Made by a program: the position numbers and the translations under genes | Assembly: GCF_011046485.1 (NCBI RefSeq) | Contig: NZ_CP049256.1 | Span: 3,534,001-3,598,000 of the forward strand | Reading direction: 5' to 3' | Source: Microbacterium sp. 4R-513 | GTDB lineage: Bacteria > Actinomycetota > Actinomycetes > Actinomycetales > Microbacteriaceae | Length of the DNA: 64,000 nucleotides | Shown here: positions 9,013-17,495 of the stretch, piece after piece | Numbering within the stretch: the stretch's first letter is position 1 | Layout: each line of letters opens with the position of its first letter | Notes under the pieces: generated by a model | Databases searched by the model: none | The model's input: only the letters and a program-made list of their open reading frames with translations | Told to the model about the DNA's origin: nothing

Positions 9013-10056
9013 ATGCCGAACACCGCACCCTCGCAGCTCCAGCTCGGGCTCGACACCTTCGGAGACGTGACCCGCGACGAGTCGGGCGCGTTCGTGAGCG
9101 GCGCCGAGACCATCCGCAACGTCGTCGACCAGGCCGTCCTCGCCGACGAGGTGGGACTCTCGTTCTTCGGGGTGGGGGAGCACCGCCGGCCGGAGTTCGC
9201 CGTGTCGAGTCCCGAGATCGTTCTGGCCGCCGCGGCCGCGCGCACGAAGAACATCCACTTGGGCACGGCAGTCACGGTGCTGTCGAGCGACGATCCCGTG
9301 CGCGTCTACGAGCGCTTCGCGACGCTCGATGCGATCTCGCGCGGTCGCGCCGAGGTCATCCTCGGCCGCGGGTCGTTCATCGAGTCGTTCCCGCTCTTCG
9401 GCTACGACCTGCGGGACTACGAGGTGCTCTTCGACGAGAAGCTCGACCTCTTCTCGCAGCTGCTGACCGAGAAGCCCGTCACGTGGAACGGTACGACGCG
9501 CGCAGCGCTGGAGGACGCCGATGTGTTCCCCAAGACCGAGAACGGCCTGAAGGCCTGGGTCGGCGTGGGAGGCACCCCCGAGTCGGTCGTGCGCACGGCG
9601 CGGTACGGCTACGGCCTGATGCTGGCAATCATCGGCGGGCCTGCCGGTCGCTTCCGGCCCTTCGTCGATCTCTACCACCGCTCGCTCGACTCGTTCGGGC
9701 GCGACCGGCTGCCGATCGGCGTCCACTCGCCCGGGCACGTCGCCGCCTCCGACCAGCAGGCGTGGGACGAGGCCTACGAGGGCTTCGAGGCGATGAACAA
9801 CACGATCGGTCGCGAGCGCGGCTGGCCGACCTACAACCGCCTGCGCTTCCAGCACGACGTCGGGCCGGAGGGCGCTCTGTACGTCGGCTCGCCCGAGACC
9901 GTCGCCCGCAAGATCGCCGACACGGTCCGGACTCTCGGGGTCGAGCGCTTCGACATGAAGTTCTCGACCGGCACCCTGTCGCACGCCAAGCTGCTGCGCT
10001 CCATCGAGCTCTTCGGCACGAAGGTCGCCCCGCTCGTGCGCGACATGCTCGCGTAG
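9013..10056 (+). CDS. LLM-class flavin-dependent oxidoreductase
   Basis: 347 residues, luciferase-like (beta/alpha)8 barrel that uses FMN, or in some members F420. Family features include FFGVGEHRRPEFAVSSP near residue 55, TAVTVLSSDDPVRVYERFATLDAISRGRAEVILGRG (split here only by family convention) and the GTPESVVRTARYGYGL phosphate-binding region. Substrate cannot be inferred. ATG at 9013 is preferred to ATG at 8998 because GAAGGAAGG ends just before it. Followed after 38 bases by an MFS carrier gene with its own promoter-like element. Confidence 0.9.
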   Translation: MPNTAPSQLQLGLDTFGDVTRDESGAFVSGAETIRNVVDQAVLADEVGLSFFGVGEHRRPEFAVSSPEIVLAAAAARTKNIHLGTAVTVLSSDDPVRVYERFATLDAISRGRAEVILGRGSFIESFPLFGYDLRDYEVLFDEKLDLFSQLLTEKPVTWNGTTRAALEDADVFPKTENGLKAWVGVGGTPESVVRTARYGYGLMLAIIGGPAGRFRPFVDLYHRSLDSFGRDRLPIGVHSPGHVAASDQQAWDEAYEGFEAMNNTIGRERGWPTYNRLRFQHDVGPEGALYVGSPETVARKIADTVRTLGVERFDMKFSTGTLSHAKLLRSIELFGTKVAPLVRDMLA

Positions 10057-10090
10057 CCGTCAAGGCTCGCAAGGCGGGTCGCGGCATCCG

Positions 10091-10096
10091 TACGAT
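10091..10096 (+). promoter_or_regulatory. Leaderless -10 box of the MFS gene
   Basis: TACGAT ends 7 bases before the ATG at 10104. It overlaps an earlier in-frame ATG at 10095, which argues against that start. Confidence 0.45.
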
Positions 10097-10103
10097 GACG
10101 TTC

Positions 10104-11453
10104 ATGACGGATGCCACGACCATGACGATCTCGGAGCGCCTCGACCGCCTGCCCTTCACCCGCCGGCACCTGCGAGTGCTCACGGGGTCGGGCATCGGCT
10201 GGGCGCTCGACGCCATGGACGTCGGGCTCATCTCGTTCATCATCGCGGCGCTCGCGCAGCAGTGGGCCCTCGAGCCCTCGCAGACGGCCTGGATCGCCTC
10301 CATCGGATTCGTCGGCATGGCGATCGGCGCGAGCCTCGGCGGGCTCCTCGCCGACCGGTTCGGGCGCCGGCAGGTCTTCGCGCTGACCCTCATCGTCTAC
10401 GGCGTCGCGACCGGTGCCAGCGCGCTCGTGGGCGGTCTGGCCCTGCTCCTCGTCTTCCGGTTCTTCGTCGGGCTGGGTCTCGGTGCCGAGCTGCCTGTGG
10501 CATCGACCTACGTGAGCGAGTTCGCGCCGGCACGCATCCGGGGGCGGCTCGTCGTGATCCTCGAGGCGTTCTGGGCGATCGGATGGACCGCTGCCGCCCT
10601 CATCGGCTATCTCGTCATCCCGAGCTCCGAGAACGGATGGCGGTGGGCGTTCGCACTCGGCGCCATTCCCGCCGTCTACGCCCTCATCGTGCGTTGGGGC
10701 CTCCCCGAGTCGGCGCGCTGGCTCGAGCGCCGGGGTCGGCTCGAGGAGGCCGACGGGGTGGTCCGGGAGTTCGAGGCGGAGGCGGGTGACACCGCGATCG
10801 CGCCGGCGTCGGCGCCGAGCACCCCCGCCGATGCCCCCGCGGCGATCACGGCGGGTCAGCGACTGGGCGCGCTCTGGTCGCCGGAGTTCCGCGTGCGCAC
10901 CGCGTGCCTGTGGCTCGTATGGTTCTGCGTGAACTTCTCGTACTACGGCGCCTTCATCTGGATCCCGACGATCCTCGTGTCGCAGGGATACGACCTCGTG
11001 CGGTCGTTCGGATTCACGCTCATCATCACGCTCGCTCAGCTTCCCGGCTATGCGCTTGCGGCCTGGCTCATCGAGGTTTGGGGGCGCCGCGCGACGCTGT
11101 CGGTGTTCCTCGCCGGATCCACCGTCGCCGCCGTCCTCTTCGGCACCGCGACGAGCGAGGCCACCGTCATCGCGACGGGCATGGCGCTGTCGTTCTTCAA
11201 TCTCGGCGCGTGGGGCGCGCTCTACGCCGTGACGCCCGAGATGTACCCGACGTCCCTGCGCGCGACGGGGTCCGGCTGGGCCGCGGGCGTCGGGCGCATC
11301 GCGTCCATCGTCGCGCCCCTCACGGTGCCCGTCATGCTCGCGCTGGGCGGCGCACCGGCGCTGTTCGTCCTCTTCGCGGTGTTCTTCGCCATCGCGGCGA
11401 TCGCGGCATGGGGTCTCGTCGATCGGCGCGGTCGCGCACTCGACGACCGCTGA
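10104..11453 (+). CDS. MFS transporter, sugar-porter/aromatic-acid-porter-like
   Basis: 449 residues with about 12 hydrophobic segments. Major facilitator motif A after the second segment reads GGLLADRFGRRQ; the matching segment in the second half is AWLIEVWGRRATLS. The charged central loop (about residues 220-265) is rich in Ala and Pro. Helix 1 contains ALDAMDVG, and this D residue is typical of the aromatic acid/H+ symporter and metabolite:H+ symporter groups, so proton-coupled uptake of a small organic acid or sugar is plausible but unproven. Start chosen from the leaderless -10 box; alternatives are ATG 10095 and ATG 10122. Confidence 0.88.
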   Translation: MTDATTMTISERLDRLPFTRRHLRVLTGSGIGWALDAMDVGLISFIIAALAQQWALEPSQTAWIASIGFVGMAIGASLGGLLADRFGRRQVFALTLIVYGVATGASALVGGLALLLVFRFFVGLGLGAELPVASTYVSEFAPARIRGRLVVILEAFWAIGWTAAALIGYLVIPSSENGWRWAFALGAIPAVYALIVRWGLPESARWLERRGRLEEADGVVREFEAEAGDTAIAPASAPSTPADAPAAITAGQRLGALWSPEFRVRTACLWLVWFCVNFSYYGAFIWIPTILVSQGYDLVRSFGFTLIITLAQLPGYALAAWLIEVWGRRATLSVFLAGSTVAAVLFGTATSEATVIATGMALSFFNLGAWGALYAVTPEMYPTSLRATGSGWAAGVGRIASIVAPLTVPVMLALGGAPALFVLFAVFFAIAAIAAWGLVDRRGRALDDR

Positions 11454-11482
11454 CGACCGCTCGGCACGCTCCACGCCGGTCG

Positions 11483-11488
11483 TAGGCT
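11483..11488 (+). promoter_or_regulatory. Leaderless -10 box of the first SGNH hydrolase
   Basis: TAGGCT ends 6 bases before the ATG at 11495. Confidence 0.55.
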
Positions 11489-11494
11489 GGACGG

Positions 11495-12259
11495 ATGGCA
11501 TCGGTTCGATATGTCGCGATCGGCGACTCCTTCACCGAAGGCGTGGGCGACGAGCTGCCCGACGGGCGTGTACGCGGGTGGGCGGATCTCGTCGCGCAGG
11601 GCTGGGCCGACGCTCTGGGGGAGAGCGTCGACTACTCGAACTACGCGATCCGCGGGAAGCTCGTGTGGCCTATCGTCCACGAGCAGCTGGAGCCCGCGCT
11701 CGCCCTGCAGCCGACGCACCTGTCGTTCAACGGCGGCGGCAACGACATGCTGCGCCCGCGCACCTCGATCGCGCACGTCGTGGCGGCCTTCGACCACGTG
11801 CTGAACCGCTGCGACGAGGAAGGGGTGCGGCTGATCGTCCTCTCCGGCGCCAACCCCTCCGCCCAGCTGCCGCTCAGCCGCGTTATCCAGCGTCGCGGCG
11901 ATCTGCTGTCGGCGGCCGTCTCGGCGAGGCTCGATGAGCGCCCCGACGTCATCCGCGCGCTCAACTGGCCCGACCGTGAGCTCTCCACAGCCGGCTACTG
12001 GTCCGAGGACCGGCTCCACATGAACGCCCGTGGGCATCACCGCGTGGCGGCGCGGGTGCTGACGGCCCTCGGCATGGAGCCGCCTGCCGCGTGGTGGTCG
12101 CTCCCCGCCCTGCCCGAGGCTGCACCGCTCGCCGGCAGCGCGTACTACCGGACTCACGTCGGCCCCTGGGTGCGGCGGCGGCTCACGCGCACATCGTCGG
12201 GCGACGGCCGCGAGCCGAAGTACGGCGCATGGACGCCGATCGAGCCTTCAGCCGTCTGA
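11495..12259 (+). CDS. SGNH/GDSL hydrolase, paralogue 1
   Basis: 254 residues. Block I is YVAIGDSFTEGVGDE with the catalytic Ser, block III is FNGGGNDM (G-x-N-D), and block V is DRLHMNARGHH with the Asp-His pair. No signal peptide, so probably a cytoplasmic esterase/lipase-like enzyme of unknown substrate. A second copy lies at 46062-46922 and shares the GVRGWAD, AxRGKL and RPxT segments. The 3' end overlaps the convergent DUF2087 gene by 12 bases. Confidence 0.92.
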   Translation: MASVRYVAIGDSFTEGVGDELPDGRVRGWADLVAQGWADALGESVDYSNYAIRGKLVWPIVHEQLEPALALQPTHLSFNGGGNDMLRPRTSIAHVVAAFDHVLNRCDEEGVRLIVLSGANPSAQLPLSRVIQRRGDLLSAAVSARLDERPDVIRALNWPDRELSTAGYWSEDRLHMNARGHHRVAARVLTALGMEPPAAWWSLPALPEAAPLAGSAYYRTHVGPWVRRRLTRTSSGDGREPKYGAWTPIEPSAV

Positions 12260-12727
12260 CGGCCGCATGTACGCGGATCCCGACCGCGTGCGCTGGACGA
12301 GCTCGTGATCGACGAGGTGCCGGCGCAACAGGGCGACGTCGGTGGTGAAACCGCCCAGCCGCTCGTTGAACTCCTTCTCGGTCAGCACCTCGCCCGGCGC
12401 GACGGCGCGATCGGCCACCCAGGCGAGGAGCTCCCGGCGGTCGGCCTCCCGGACGGGGTACTGATCGATGCGGCCGTTCCGGTCGAGGTAGCGGTGCGGA
12501 CCCTGGGGCTTGGCGGGAGCGCCGTCGGCGAGGATGCCGCGCAGCGCGGTGTCGTCGAACACGGCATGCCCGTCGAGGTCGCGCACGAGTCCGAGCTCGC
12601 CCAGGCGTGCGAGGGCGCGTTCCCGCCGGGACGGCGTGAGCGAGGCATCCGTCATCACCTCCGCCAGGGCGGCCCGAAGTTCGGGATTGAGGAGCGCCGC
12701 CACGACGCCGCGCCAGCGCTCGCTCAC
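12248..12727 (-). CDS. DUF2087 domain protein
   Basis: 159 residues. The C-terminal 75 residues (RYLDRNGRIDQYPVREADRRELLAWV and onward, with FNERLGGFTTDVALLRRHLVDHELVQRT) match DUF2087, a domain seen alone or fused to ArsR-like HTH regulators. The N-terminal half looks like a winged-helix remnant (VMTDASLTPSRRERALARLGELGLV), so a regulatory role is possible. GTG start overlaps the stop of the reductase gene upstream in a GTGA arrangement, so the two are translationally coupled. Confidence 0.85.
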   Translation of the reverse strand: MSERWRGVVAALLNPELRAALAEVMTDASLTPSRRERALARLGELGLVRDLDGHAVFDDTALRGILADGAPAKPQGPHRYLDRNGRIDQYPVREADRRELLAWVADRAVAPGEVLTEKEFNERLGGFTTDVALLRRHLVDHELVQRTRSGSAYMRPSDG

Positions 12728-13284
12728 GAGGAACTCCGCACGGAGTACACGAGCTCGGCGAACTGCCCGCTCTGGCGGGCGGACTCGAGCACGAGGCGGT
12801 CGGATTCGAGGCGCCGCGGCAGCAGCGGCTTGCCGGCGCCGAGCGTGACGGGGGCGATCGAGACGCGGATCTCATCGAGGAGGCCTGCGTCGGCGAACTG
12901 GCCGACGACGTCCCCGCCGCCCACGACCCACACGTCCCTGCCGTCCGCGGCCGAGACGAGCTGCTCCCAGGCTTCGCGGACGGAGCCCGAGTGGAGCCGG
13001 ATGTTCGCGCCTTCGACGAGAGGCAGGTCGCGCGTCGTCAGCACCAGCGAGAGACGGTCGCCGTAGGCCCACTTCTCGGGGTGCTCGTCGAGCCTCTCGT
13101 GGTTGTAGACCCACTCGTAGGTGGTCGATCCCATCACCAGCGCTCCGATGCCCTCGAGGAAGGCGGGGAAGGAGCTCTCGGCCTCCGCCGAGCCGGGGAC
13201 GGCGAAGAGCCACTCGAGCGAGTCGTCAGGGTCGGCGAGGTATCCGTCGAGGGTTGTGGCGGTGTTGTAGACGACGCGTGTCAT
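12724..13284 (-). CDS. Dihydrofolate reductase-family (RibD C-terminal-like) protein
   Basis: 186 residues. Begins MTRVVYNTATTLDGYLADPDDSLEWL, the signature of the DfrA/RibD-C family of NADPH reductases; DVWVVGGGDVVGQFADAGLLDEI is the second conserved NADP-binding strand. These stand-alone actinobacterial members are often labelled dihydrofolate reductase without proof of folate activity. First gene of a two-gene operon with the DUF2087 gene. TAGCGT lies 7 bases before the ATG, suggesting a leaderless message. Divergent from the ArsR gene. Confidence 0.9.
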   Translation of the reverse strand: MTRVVYNTATTLDGYLADPDDSLEWLFAVPGSAEAESSFPAFLEGIGALVMGSTTYEWVYNHERLDEHPEKWAYGDRLSLVLTTRDLPLVEGANIRLHSGSVREAWEQLVSAADGRDVWVVGGGDVVGQFADAGLLDEIRVSIAPVTLGAGKPLLPRRLESDRLVLESARQSGQFAELVYSVRSSS

Positions 13285-13291
13285 GAGCGAC

Positions 13292-13297
13292 ACGCTA
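13292..13297 (-). promoter_or_regulatory. Leaderless -10 box of the reductase/DUF2087 operon
   Basis: TAGCGT on the minus strand ends 7 bases before the ATG at 13284. Confidence 0.45.
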
Positions 13298-13314
13298 GCG
13301 GCGGCATCCGACGC

Positions 13315-13359
13315 TTGACAGCTATTCAACCATTCGGTACAGTACCTACTAGTTGAATA
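13315..13359 (+). promoter_or_regulatory. Promoter and probable ArsR operator
   Basis: TTGACA at 13315-13320 and TACAGT at 13338-13343 are separated by exactly 17 bases, one of the best sigma-70-type promoters in the window. TATTCAAC (13323-13330) and its exact complement GTTGAATA (13352-13359) form an inverted repeat spanning the -10 box, the expected place for autorepression by the ArsR protein encoded next. Confidence 0.75.
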
Positions 13360-13369
13360 AGGAGCCGAG

Positions 13370-13750
13370 ATGAGCAGTGACAGCGAACGGGACGGCCTGA
13401 GCCGGACATTCGCCGCGCTCGCCGATCCGACCCGCCGCGAGATCCTCGAGCGCCTGGCGCAGGGGGAGGCGACGGTGGGCGAGCTCGCCGAGCCCTTCGA
13501 CATGACCTTCGCGGCCGTCTCGAAGCACCTGCGGGTGCTCGAGGGAGCGGGGCTCGTGACGCGGGGGAGGGAGGCGCAGTACCGGCCCGCGCGACTCGAC
13601 GCTCGGCCCCTCGCCGCCGCCTCGCACTGGATCTCGGACTACGCCAGATTCTGGGGCGACTCTCTCGACTCCCTGGACTCGTACCTTCACGCCCTGCAGC
13701 AGCTCTCATCCACCGACAACACCCACGACAAGGAGAATCCCCATGGCTGA
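13370..13750 (+). CDS. ArsR-family transcriptional repressor
   Basis: 126 residues. Winged helix with FAALADPTRREILERL at the N-terminus and recognition helix region FDMTFAAVSKHLRVLEGAGLV. It lacks the ELCVCDL metal-binding motif and has no cysteines, so it belongs to the non-metal ArsR group commonly encoded beside an AHSA1/SRPBCC gene. ATG preceded by AGGAG. It overlaps the next gene by 8 bases, and an inverted repeat in its promoter suggests self-control. Confidence 0.93.
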   Translation: MSSDSERDGLSRTFAALADPTRREILERLAQGEATVGELAEPFDMTFAAVSKHLRVLEGAGLVTRGREAQYRPARLDARPLAAASHWISDYARFWGDSLDSLDSYLHALQQLSSTDNTHDKENPHG

Positions 13751-14189
13751 GTACTTCACGATCACGCGCGAGCTCACCGCACCGCGCGAGCTCGTCTTCG
13801 ACGCGATCACCAAGCCCGAGCACTTCGCCGTCTGGTTCGGCACCGCGGCCGTCGAGGTCCCGCGCGACTCGCTGACGATGGAGGTCCGCCCGGGCGGCGC
13901 CTTCCGTGCGGTCATGCTCCTCCCCGACGGCAACCGCATCGACTGGGCGGGAGAGTACGTCGAGGTCGACCCGCCGGCGCACCTCGCGATGACCCTCACC
14001 GACCGGCCCGACGAGTATGCGGGCCTCCCTGTCCTCTTCGATCTGGAGGAGGTCGACGGCGGCACGCGTCTGACGATCAGCCAGGATCGCGCGGACTTCT
14101 CGGACGAGCAGGTCGCCGCGACGATCGCCGGCTACAACGCCTTCATCGACGACATCGAGAACGAGCTCTCCCGCATGCAGAAGGCGTGA
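13743..14189 (+). CDS. SRPBCC (AHSA1-like) domain protein
   Basis: 148 residues, a single START/Bet v1-like domain: FTITRELTAPRELVFDAITKPEHFAVWFG at the start, then MEVRPGGAFRAVM, and the C-terminal long helix DEQVAATIAGYNAFIDDIENEL. Such proteins bind a hydrophobic ligand in a deep cavity; the partner ArsR may sense the same stress. Overlap with the ArsR gene and AAGGAGA before the ATG show an operon. Exact ligand unknown. Confidence 0.92.
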   Translation: MAEYFTITRELTAPRELVFDAITKPEHFAVWFGTAAVEVPRDSLTMEVRPGGAFRAVMLLPDGNRIDWAGEYVEVDPPAHLAMTLTDRPDEYAGLPVLFDLEEVDGGTRLTISQDRADFSDEQVAATIAGYNAFIDDIENELSRMQKA

Positions 14190-14295
14190 TGAGCCGTTTC
14201 CGGCGGTTGTCAAGGGCCTGGGTCGACCCCGGGCCGCCTGTCACGATGAGGGCCAAGGGATGCCACTTGGGGTAGTCCCGGAAAGGAATCCTCGC

Positions 14296-14559
14296 ATGAG
14301 CATCGGTGCTGGAATCGTCCTCTTCGTGATCGGCGCGATCCTCACGTTCGCCCTCAACGTCCAGCTGGATTGGGTGAACCTCGACCTCGTCGGCTACATC
14401 CTCATGGCAGCCGGCGTCGTGGTCGTCCTGATCGGGATCATCCTTCTGATGCGTCGCCGCCGCTCCGACGTCGTCACGCGCACCGCGGTCGACCCGGTCG
14501 CGGGCGAGCAGGTGACGCGCCGCACGGCGTCGCACCCCGACGACGCCGCGGGCCTCTGA
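14296..14559 (+). CDS. DUF6458-like small membrane protein
   Basis: 87 residues. Two hydrophobic helices (about 3-22 and 30-53) joined by a short loop with the conserved-looking VQLDWVNLDLVGYILMAAG, then a basic RMRRRR-type cytoplasmic stretch and a polar tail. Matches the DUF6458 family of actinobacterial small membrane proteins; no known function. GAAAGGA lies 8 bases before the ATG. Stands alone between the SRPBCC operon and the convergent pseudouridine operon. Confidence 0.8.
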   Translation: MSIGAGIVLFVIGAILTFALNVQLDWVNLDLVGYILMAAGVVVVLIGIILLMRRRRSDVVTRTAVDPVAGEQVTRRTASHPDDAAGL

Positions 14560-14563
14560 CCCA

Positions 14564-15406
14564 CTAGATCGCGCCTGGCCGGCGCAGCGCTCCGCGTGCG
14601 GAGGCTGCGCCGGCCTTCGCGCATTCTCGGGGCATCGCGCCGCCGAGCGCGGCGACGAGGTAGCCGGCGGCGAAGGCGTCGCCCGCGCCCGTCGTGTCCA
14701 CCACGTCGGGCACCGCTTCGACCGGTATCTCCGCCGTGCCGCCGTCTCCGACGACCACCACAGGGTCGGGTCCCCGCTTGACGACCAGGACAGAGCCGAC
14801 CGGATGCCGCAGCCCCAGCTCGCCGAGGAGCCGCGCTTCGTCCGCATTCGCGAACACGACAGCGGGCGCGGCATCCCCGAGGATGGCCGCCAGGATGACC
14901 GGGCCGAGCTCACGCATCGCCGAGACGCTCGAGAGGTCGAGGCTGACCCGCACCGAAGACTCATGCGCCCACCGGCATGCGGCGAGGACGGCTTGCCGCG
15001 AGACGGGAGCCGCGAAGCCGTAGAGCGGAAGGTGCAGCCAGTGCGACCCCTCGAGCCACTCGGGCTCGACCGGCTCCAACTCGGCCGCGGCGCCGCGATC
15101 CGTGAGCATGGTCCGCTCACCGGCGTCGTCGACGAGGATCACGATCGAGCCCGTCCGGCCGCCGCGCTGGACGCGCACGTCGACCCCGCTCAGTGCGAGT
15201 GCATGCGTCAGCGCATCGCCCTCGGCATCCGCTCCCACTCGTCCGATGAATCGGACGCGACCCGAGCCGGCCGCCGCCGCGGCGACGTTCGCGGCGCTCC
15301 CGCCTCGGGTGTGCGTGATGACCGCAGGGTTGTCCGTGCCCGTCTCGAACGACGACGCACCCAGCACGACGACGTCCGCGAGGAGGTCCCCGATGACGGT
15401 GAGCAT
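14564..15406 (-). CDS. psuK: PfkB-family carbohydrate kinase, probable pseudouridine kinase
   Basis: 280 residues. Ribokinase fold with the GGSAANVAAAAAGSG sugar-binding motif near residue 38 and the anion-hole/catalytic motif DTTGAGDAFAAGY near residue 240 with the catalytic Asp. Coupling to psuG (stop and start overlap in TGATG) implies that it phosphorylates pseudouridine to pseudouridine 5'-phosphate, the substrate of PsuG. Other ribokinase-family substrates cannot be excluded from sequence alone. Confidence 0.85.
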   Translation of the reverse strand: MLTVIGDLLADVVVLGASSFETGTDNPAVITHTRGGSAANVAAAAAGSGRVRFIGRVGADAEGDALTHALALSGVDVRVQRGGRTGSIVILVDDAGERTMLTDRGAAAELEPVEPEWLEGSHWLHLPLYGFAAPVSRQAVLAACRWAHESSVRVSLDLSSVSAMRELGPVILAAILGDAAPAVVFANADEARLLGELGLRHPVGSVLVVKRGPDPVVVVGDGGTAEIPVEAVPDVVDTTGAGDAFAAGYLVAALGGAMPRECAKAGAASARGALRRPGAI

Positions 15407-16332
15407 CAGGCCCGCGCGGCGAGCGCCGTCGCGATCTCGGCGCCGAGCGCGACGTTCCCCCGGTACACCTCGACATTGACGTCGAGGCTCCGCCCGCCCG
15501 TCTCGCGCTGCATGAAGTCGAGGAGGAACGGCGTCGTGTCGTGCCCGGTCACACCTCGCTCCGTCGCTTCGGCGAGCGCGCGGGCGAGGACGTCGTCGTG
15601 CACCTCGGCGGGGAGCTGCCGATCGGCATCGACCGGGTTCGCGACGAGGAGCGTCGACACGATGCCGAGCGCGTCCCGCGCTGCGGCGATGTCGGCGATC
15701 TCGTCGGCCGACTCGGCGGCGTACTCGACATCGAAGCCGGAGTCCGCGATGTAGAACGCCGGATAGTCCGTCGTGCGGTAACCGACCACCGTCAGGTTCA
15801 GAGTCTCGAGTCGTTCGAGCGTGAGCGGGATGTCGAGGATCGACTTGACGCCGGCGCTGACCACGACGAGGGGGAGCGCCGCGAGGGTCGGCAGGTCGGC
15901 CGACTCGTCGAAGGTCTGCTGCGCCTCGCGATGCACGCCGCCCAGACCGCCCGTCGAGAAGACGCGAATGCCGGCTCTGCTGGCGAGGAAGGCGGTCGCG
16001 GCGACGGTCGTGCCGCCGCTCAGCCCTTTGGCGGAGGCGACGGGGAGATCGCGGAGGCTGAGCTTGACGGCGCCGTCGTCCGTCGAGAGCCGCTGGATCT
16101 CGGCGGGGGAGAGGCCCACTGTCGCGCGCCCTCCGATCACGCCGATCGTGGCAGGGACCACTCCCGCCGCGCGGACTCTCTCCTCAGCCTCGAGCGCGAC
16201 GACGAGGTTGCGCGGGCGTGGAAGGCCGTGCGTGAAGATCGTCGACTCGAGCGCCAGGACCGGGATGCCGCGTTCCAAAGCATCGGAGACTTCGTCGCCG
16301 ATATGGAGCCCTCGCTCCGGGCGAGAGGTCAC
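15406..16332 (-). CDS. psuG: Pseudouridine-5'-phosphate glycosidase
   Basis: 308 residues, full length. Cleaves the C-glycosidic bond of pseudouridine 5'-phosphate to uracil and ribose 5-phosphate. Family motifs: [19 protein letters not shown] at residues 22-40, [12 protein letters not shown], the [14 protein letters not shown] segment with the catalytic Lys, and [14 protein letters not shown] start overlaps the preceding gene's stop (GTGA). It lies between an F420-type nitroreductase gene and the kinase gene in one tightly overlapped operon. Confidence 0.95.
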   Translation of the reverse strand: MTSRPERGLHIGDEVSDALERGIPVLALESTIFTHGLPRPRNLVVALEAEERVRAAGVVPATIGVIGGRATVGLSPAEIQRLSTDDGAVKLSLRDLPVASAKGLSGGTTVAATAFLASRAGIRVFSTGGLGGVHREAQQTFDESADLPTLAALPLVVVSAGVKSILDIPLTLERLETLNLTVVGYRTTDYPAFYIADSGFDVEYAAESADEIADIAAARDALGIVSTLLVANPVDADRQLPAEVHDDVLARALAEATERGVTGHDTTPFLLDFMQRETGGRSLDVNVEVYRGNVALGAEIATALAARA

Positions 16333-16778
16333 GCGGCTCCGTCGCCGGCGCGCTCGAGCAGGAAGACGGGGATCCGCCGGTCGGTCCGCGTCTGGTAGTT
16401 CGCGTAGTCCGGCCACGCCTCGACGGCGCGCTCCCACCAGGCGGCGTACTCCTCGCCGTCGAGCTCCCGCGCGAGGTAGTCGCTCTTGTCCGGACCGTCC
16501 TGGAGCTCGACGTGCGGGTTCTTCCGCAGATTCCAGTACCACGCGGGATGCTGCGGAGCGCCGCCCATGGAAGCCACGACGGCGTACTTGCCTTCGTGCT
16601 CGACGCGCATGAGAGCGGTCTTACGCAGGCCGCCGGACTTCGCACCGACGGTCGTCAGGACGATGACGGGCTTGCCCCGCATGTCTGCCTTTTCGGCCCC
16701 GCCGCTCGCCTCATACGCCTCGGCCTGGCGGCGCGCCCACTGCGACGTGCTGGGCAGATACTCACCTTGCAACGGCAT
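16329..16778 (-). CDS. Deazaflavin-dependent nitroreductase (DDN) family protein
   Basis: 149 residues. Split-barrel protein of the DUF385/DDN family, with the cofactor-contact stretch [22 protein letters not shown] and the conserved [20 protein letters not shown]. Mycobacterial relatives use F420H2 to reduce quinones or nitroaromatics; whether this strain makes F420 is not visible here. The ATG has a strong GAGGAGGA upstream and heads the psuG-psuK operon, an association I cannot explain functionally. Confidence 0.9.
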   Translation of the reverse strand: MPLQGEYLPSTSQWARRQAEAYEASGGAEKADMRGKPVIVLTTVGAKSGGLRKTALMRVEHEGKYAVVASMGGAPQHPAWYWNLRKNPHVELQDGPDKSDYLARELDGEEYAAWWERAVEAWPDYANYQTRTDRRIPVFLLERAGDGAA

Positions 16779-16858
16779 CTGATCCTCCTCGAACTGCCTT
16801 CGCTTCCCAGTCAACCAGGCGTGCGGCCGGGTCGGCGCAACGAGGGGGCGTCGACGGC

Positions 16859-17452
16859 TCATCTGCCGGCTTCCGTGCCCACTCCCGTCTCCATCGACTG
16901 CCCCGGCGCCTGACGGGGGCCATCGCCGGGCGGCCGCCCGTAGTGAAGGGGAGCCGCGACGAAGACCGCCGCCGCGGCTACTGCGAGCACCGTCCCGATC
17001 GAGAGCCCGCGCGCGATGACCGCTCGCGCCAGCTCAGGACGCTGGCGCCGCACGATCGCCGCGACGAGCCCCATCCCGGCCAGGCCACCCATCGTGTTGA
17101 CGATGAGATCCGACGTGTCGGAGCTCCCGACGCCGAAGGCGAACTGCGCCGCCTCGAGGAGGAGGCTCGTGCCGGCGACGACCAGCGTGGCGCGCCACCA
17201 CCGCCAGCTCGGCGCGAGAAGCGCGAGGTAGATGCCGAACGGGACGAAGAGGAGGAAGTTGATCGCGATCTCGAGCGGTTCACTGGGCCCTTCCGCACCG
17301 GTCGGAACGAACGGCACGAGCTTCACCAGACGATGCACGCCGATCCACGGGAGATTGAGCTTCCACAGCACGATCCAGATCAGGAGCACGACGTAGACGC
17401 CGAAGAGCACCCGCAGACGGGCTCTCGTCCGGTCTCGGCGGGGGAGAGGCAT
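16859..17452 (-). CDS. VanZ family membrane protein
   Basis: 197 residues with about five hydrophobic segments. VanZ-type features: [18 protein letters not shown], then an [16 protein letters not shown] helix, [28 protein letters not shown] with the conserved Glu/Asp residues. VanZ confers low teicoplanin resistance in enterococci; chromosomal actinobacterial members have no established role. C-terminal tail after the last helix is Pro/Gly-rich. Start ATG at 17452 gives a short basic N-terminus before helix 1. Confidence 0.88.
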   Translation of the reverse strand: MPLPRRDRTRARLRVLFGVYVVLLIWIVLWKLNLPWIGVHRLVKLVPFVPTGAEGPSEPLEIAINFLLFVPFGIYLALLAPSWRWWRATLVVAGTSLLLEAAQFAFGVGSSDTSDLIVNTMGGLAGMGLVAAIVRRQRPELARAVIARGLSIGTVLAVAAAAVFVAAPLHYGRPPGDGPRQAPGQSMETGVGTEAGR

Positions 17453-17495
17453 CCGTCCAGTCAACCGTGTCGGGCGTTTCCTCCGCGTATGCGCT

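Noticed and set aside
8400..10103. Very long frame leading into the MFS gene
   Set aside because: Upstream part is a shadow of the phosphoribosyltransferase and monooxygenase genes; the MFS domain begins at the 10104 start.
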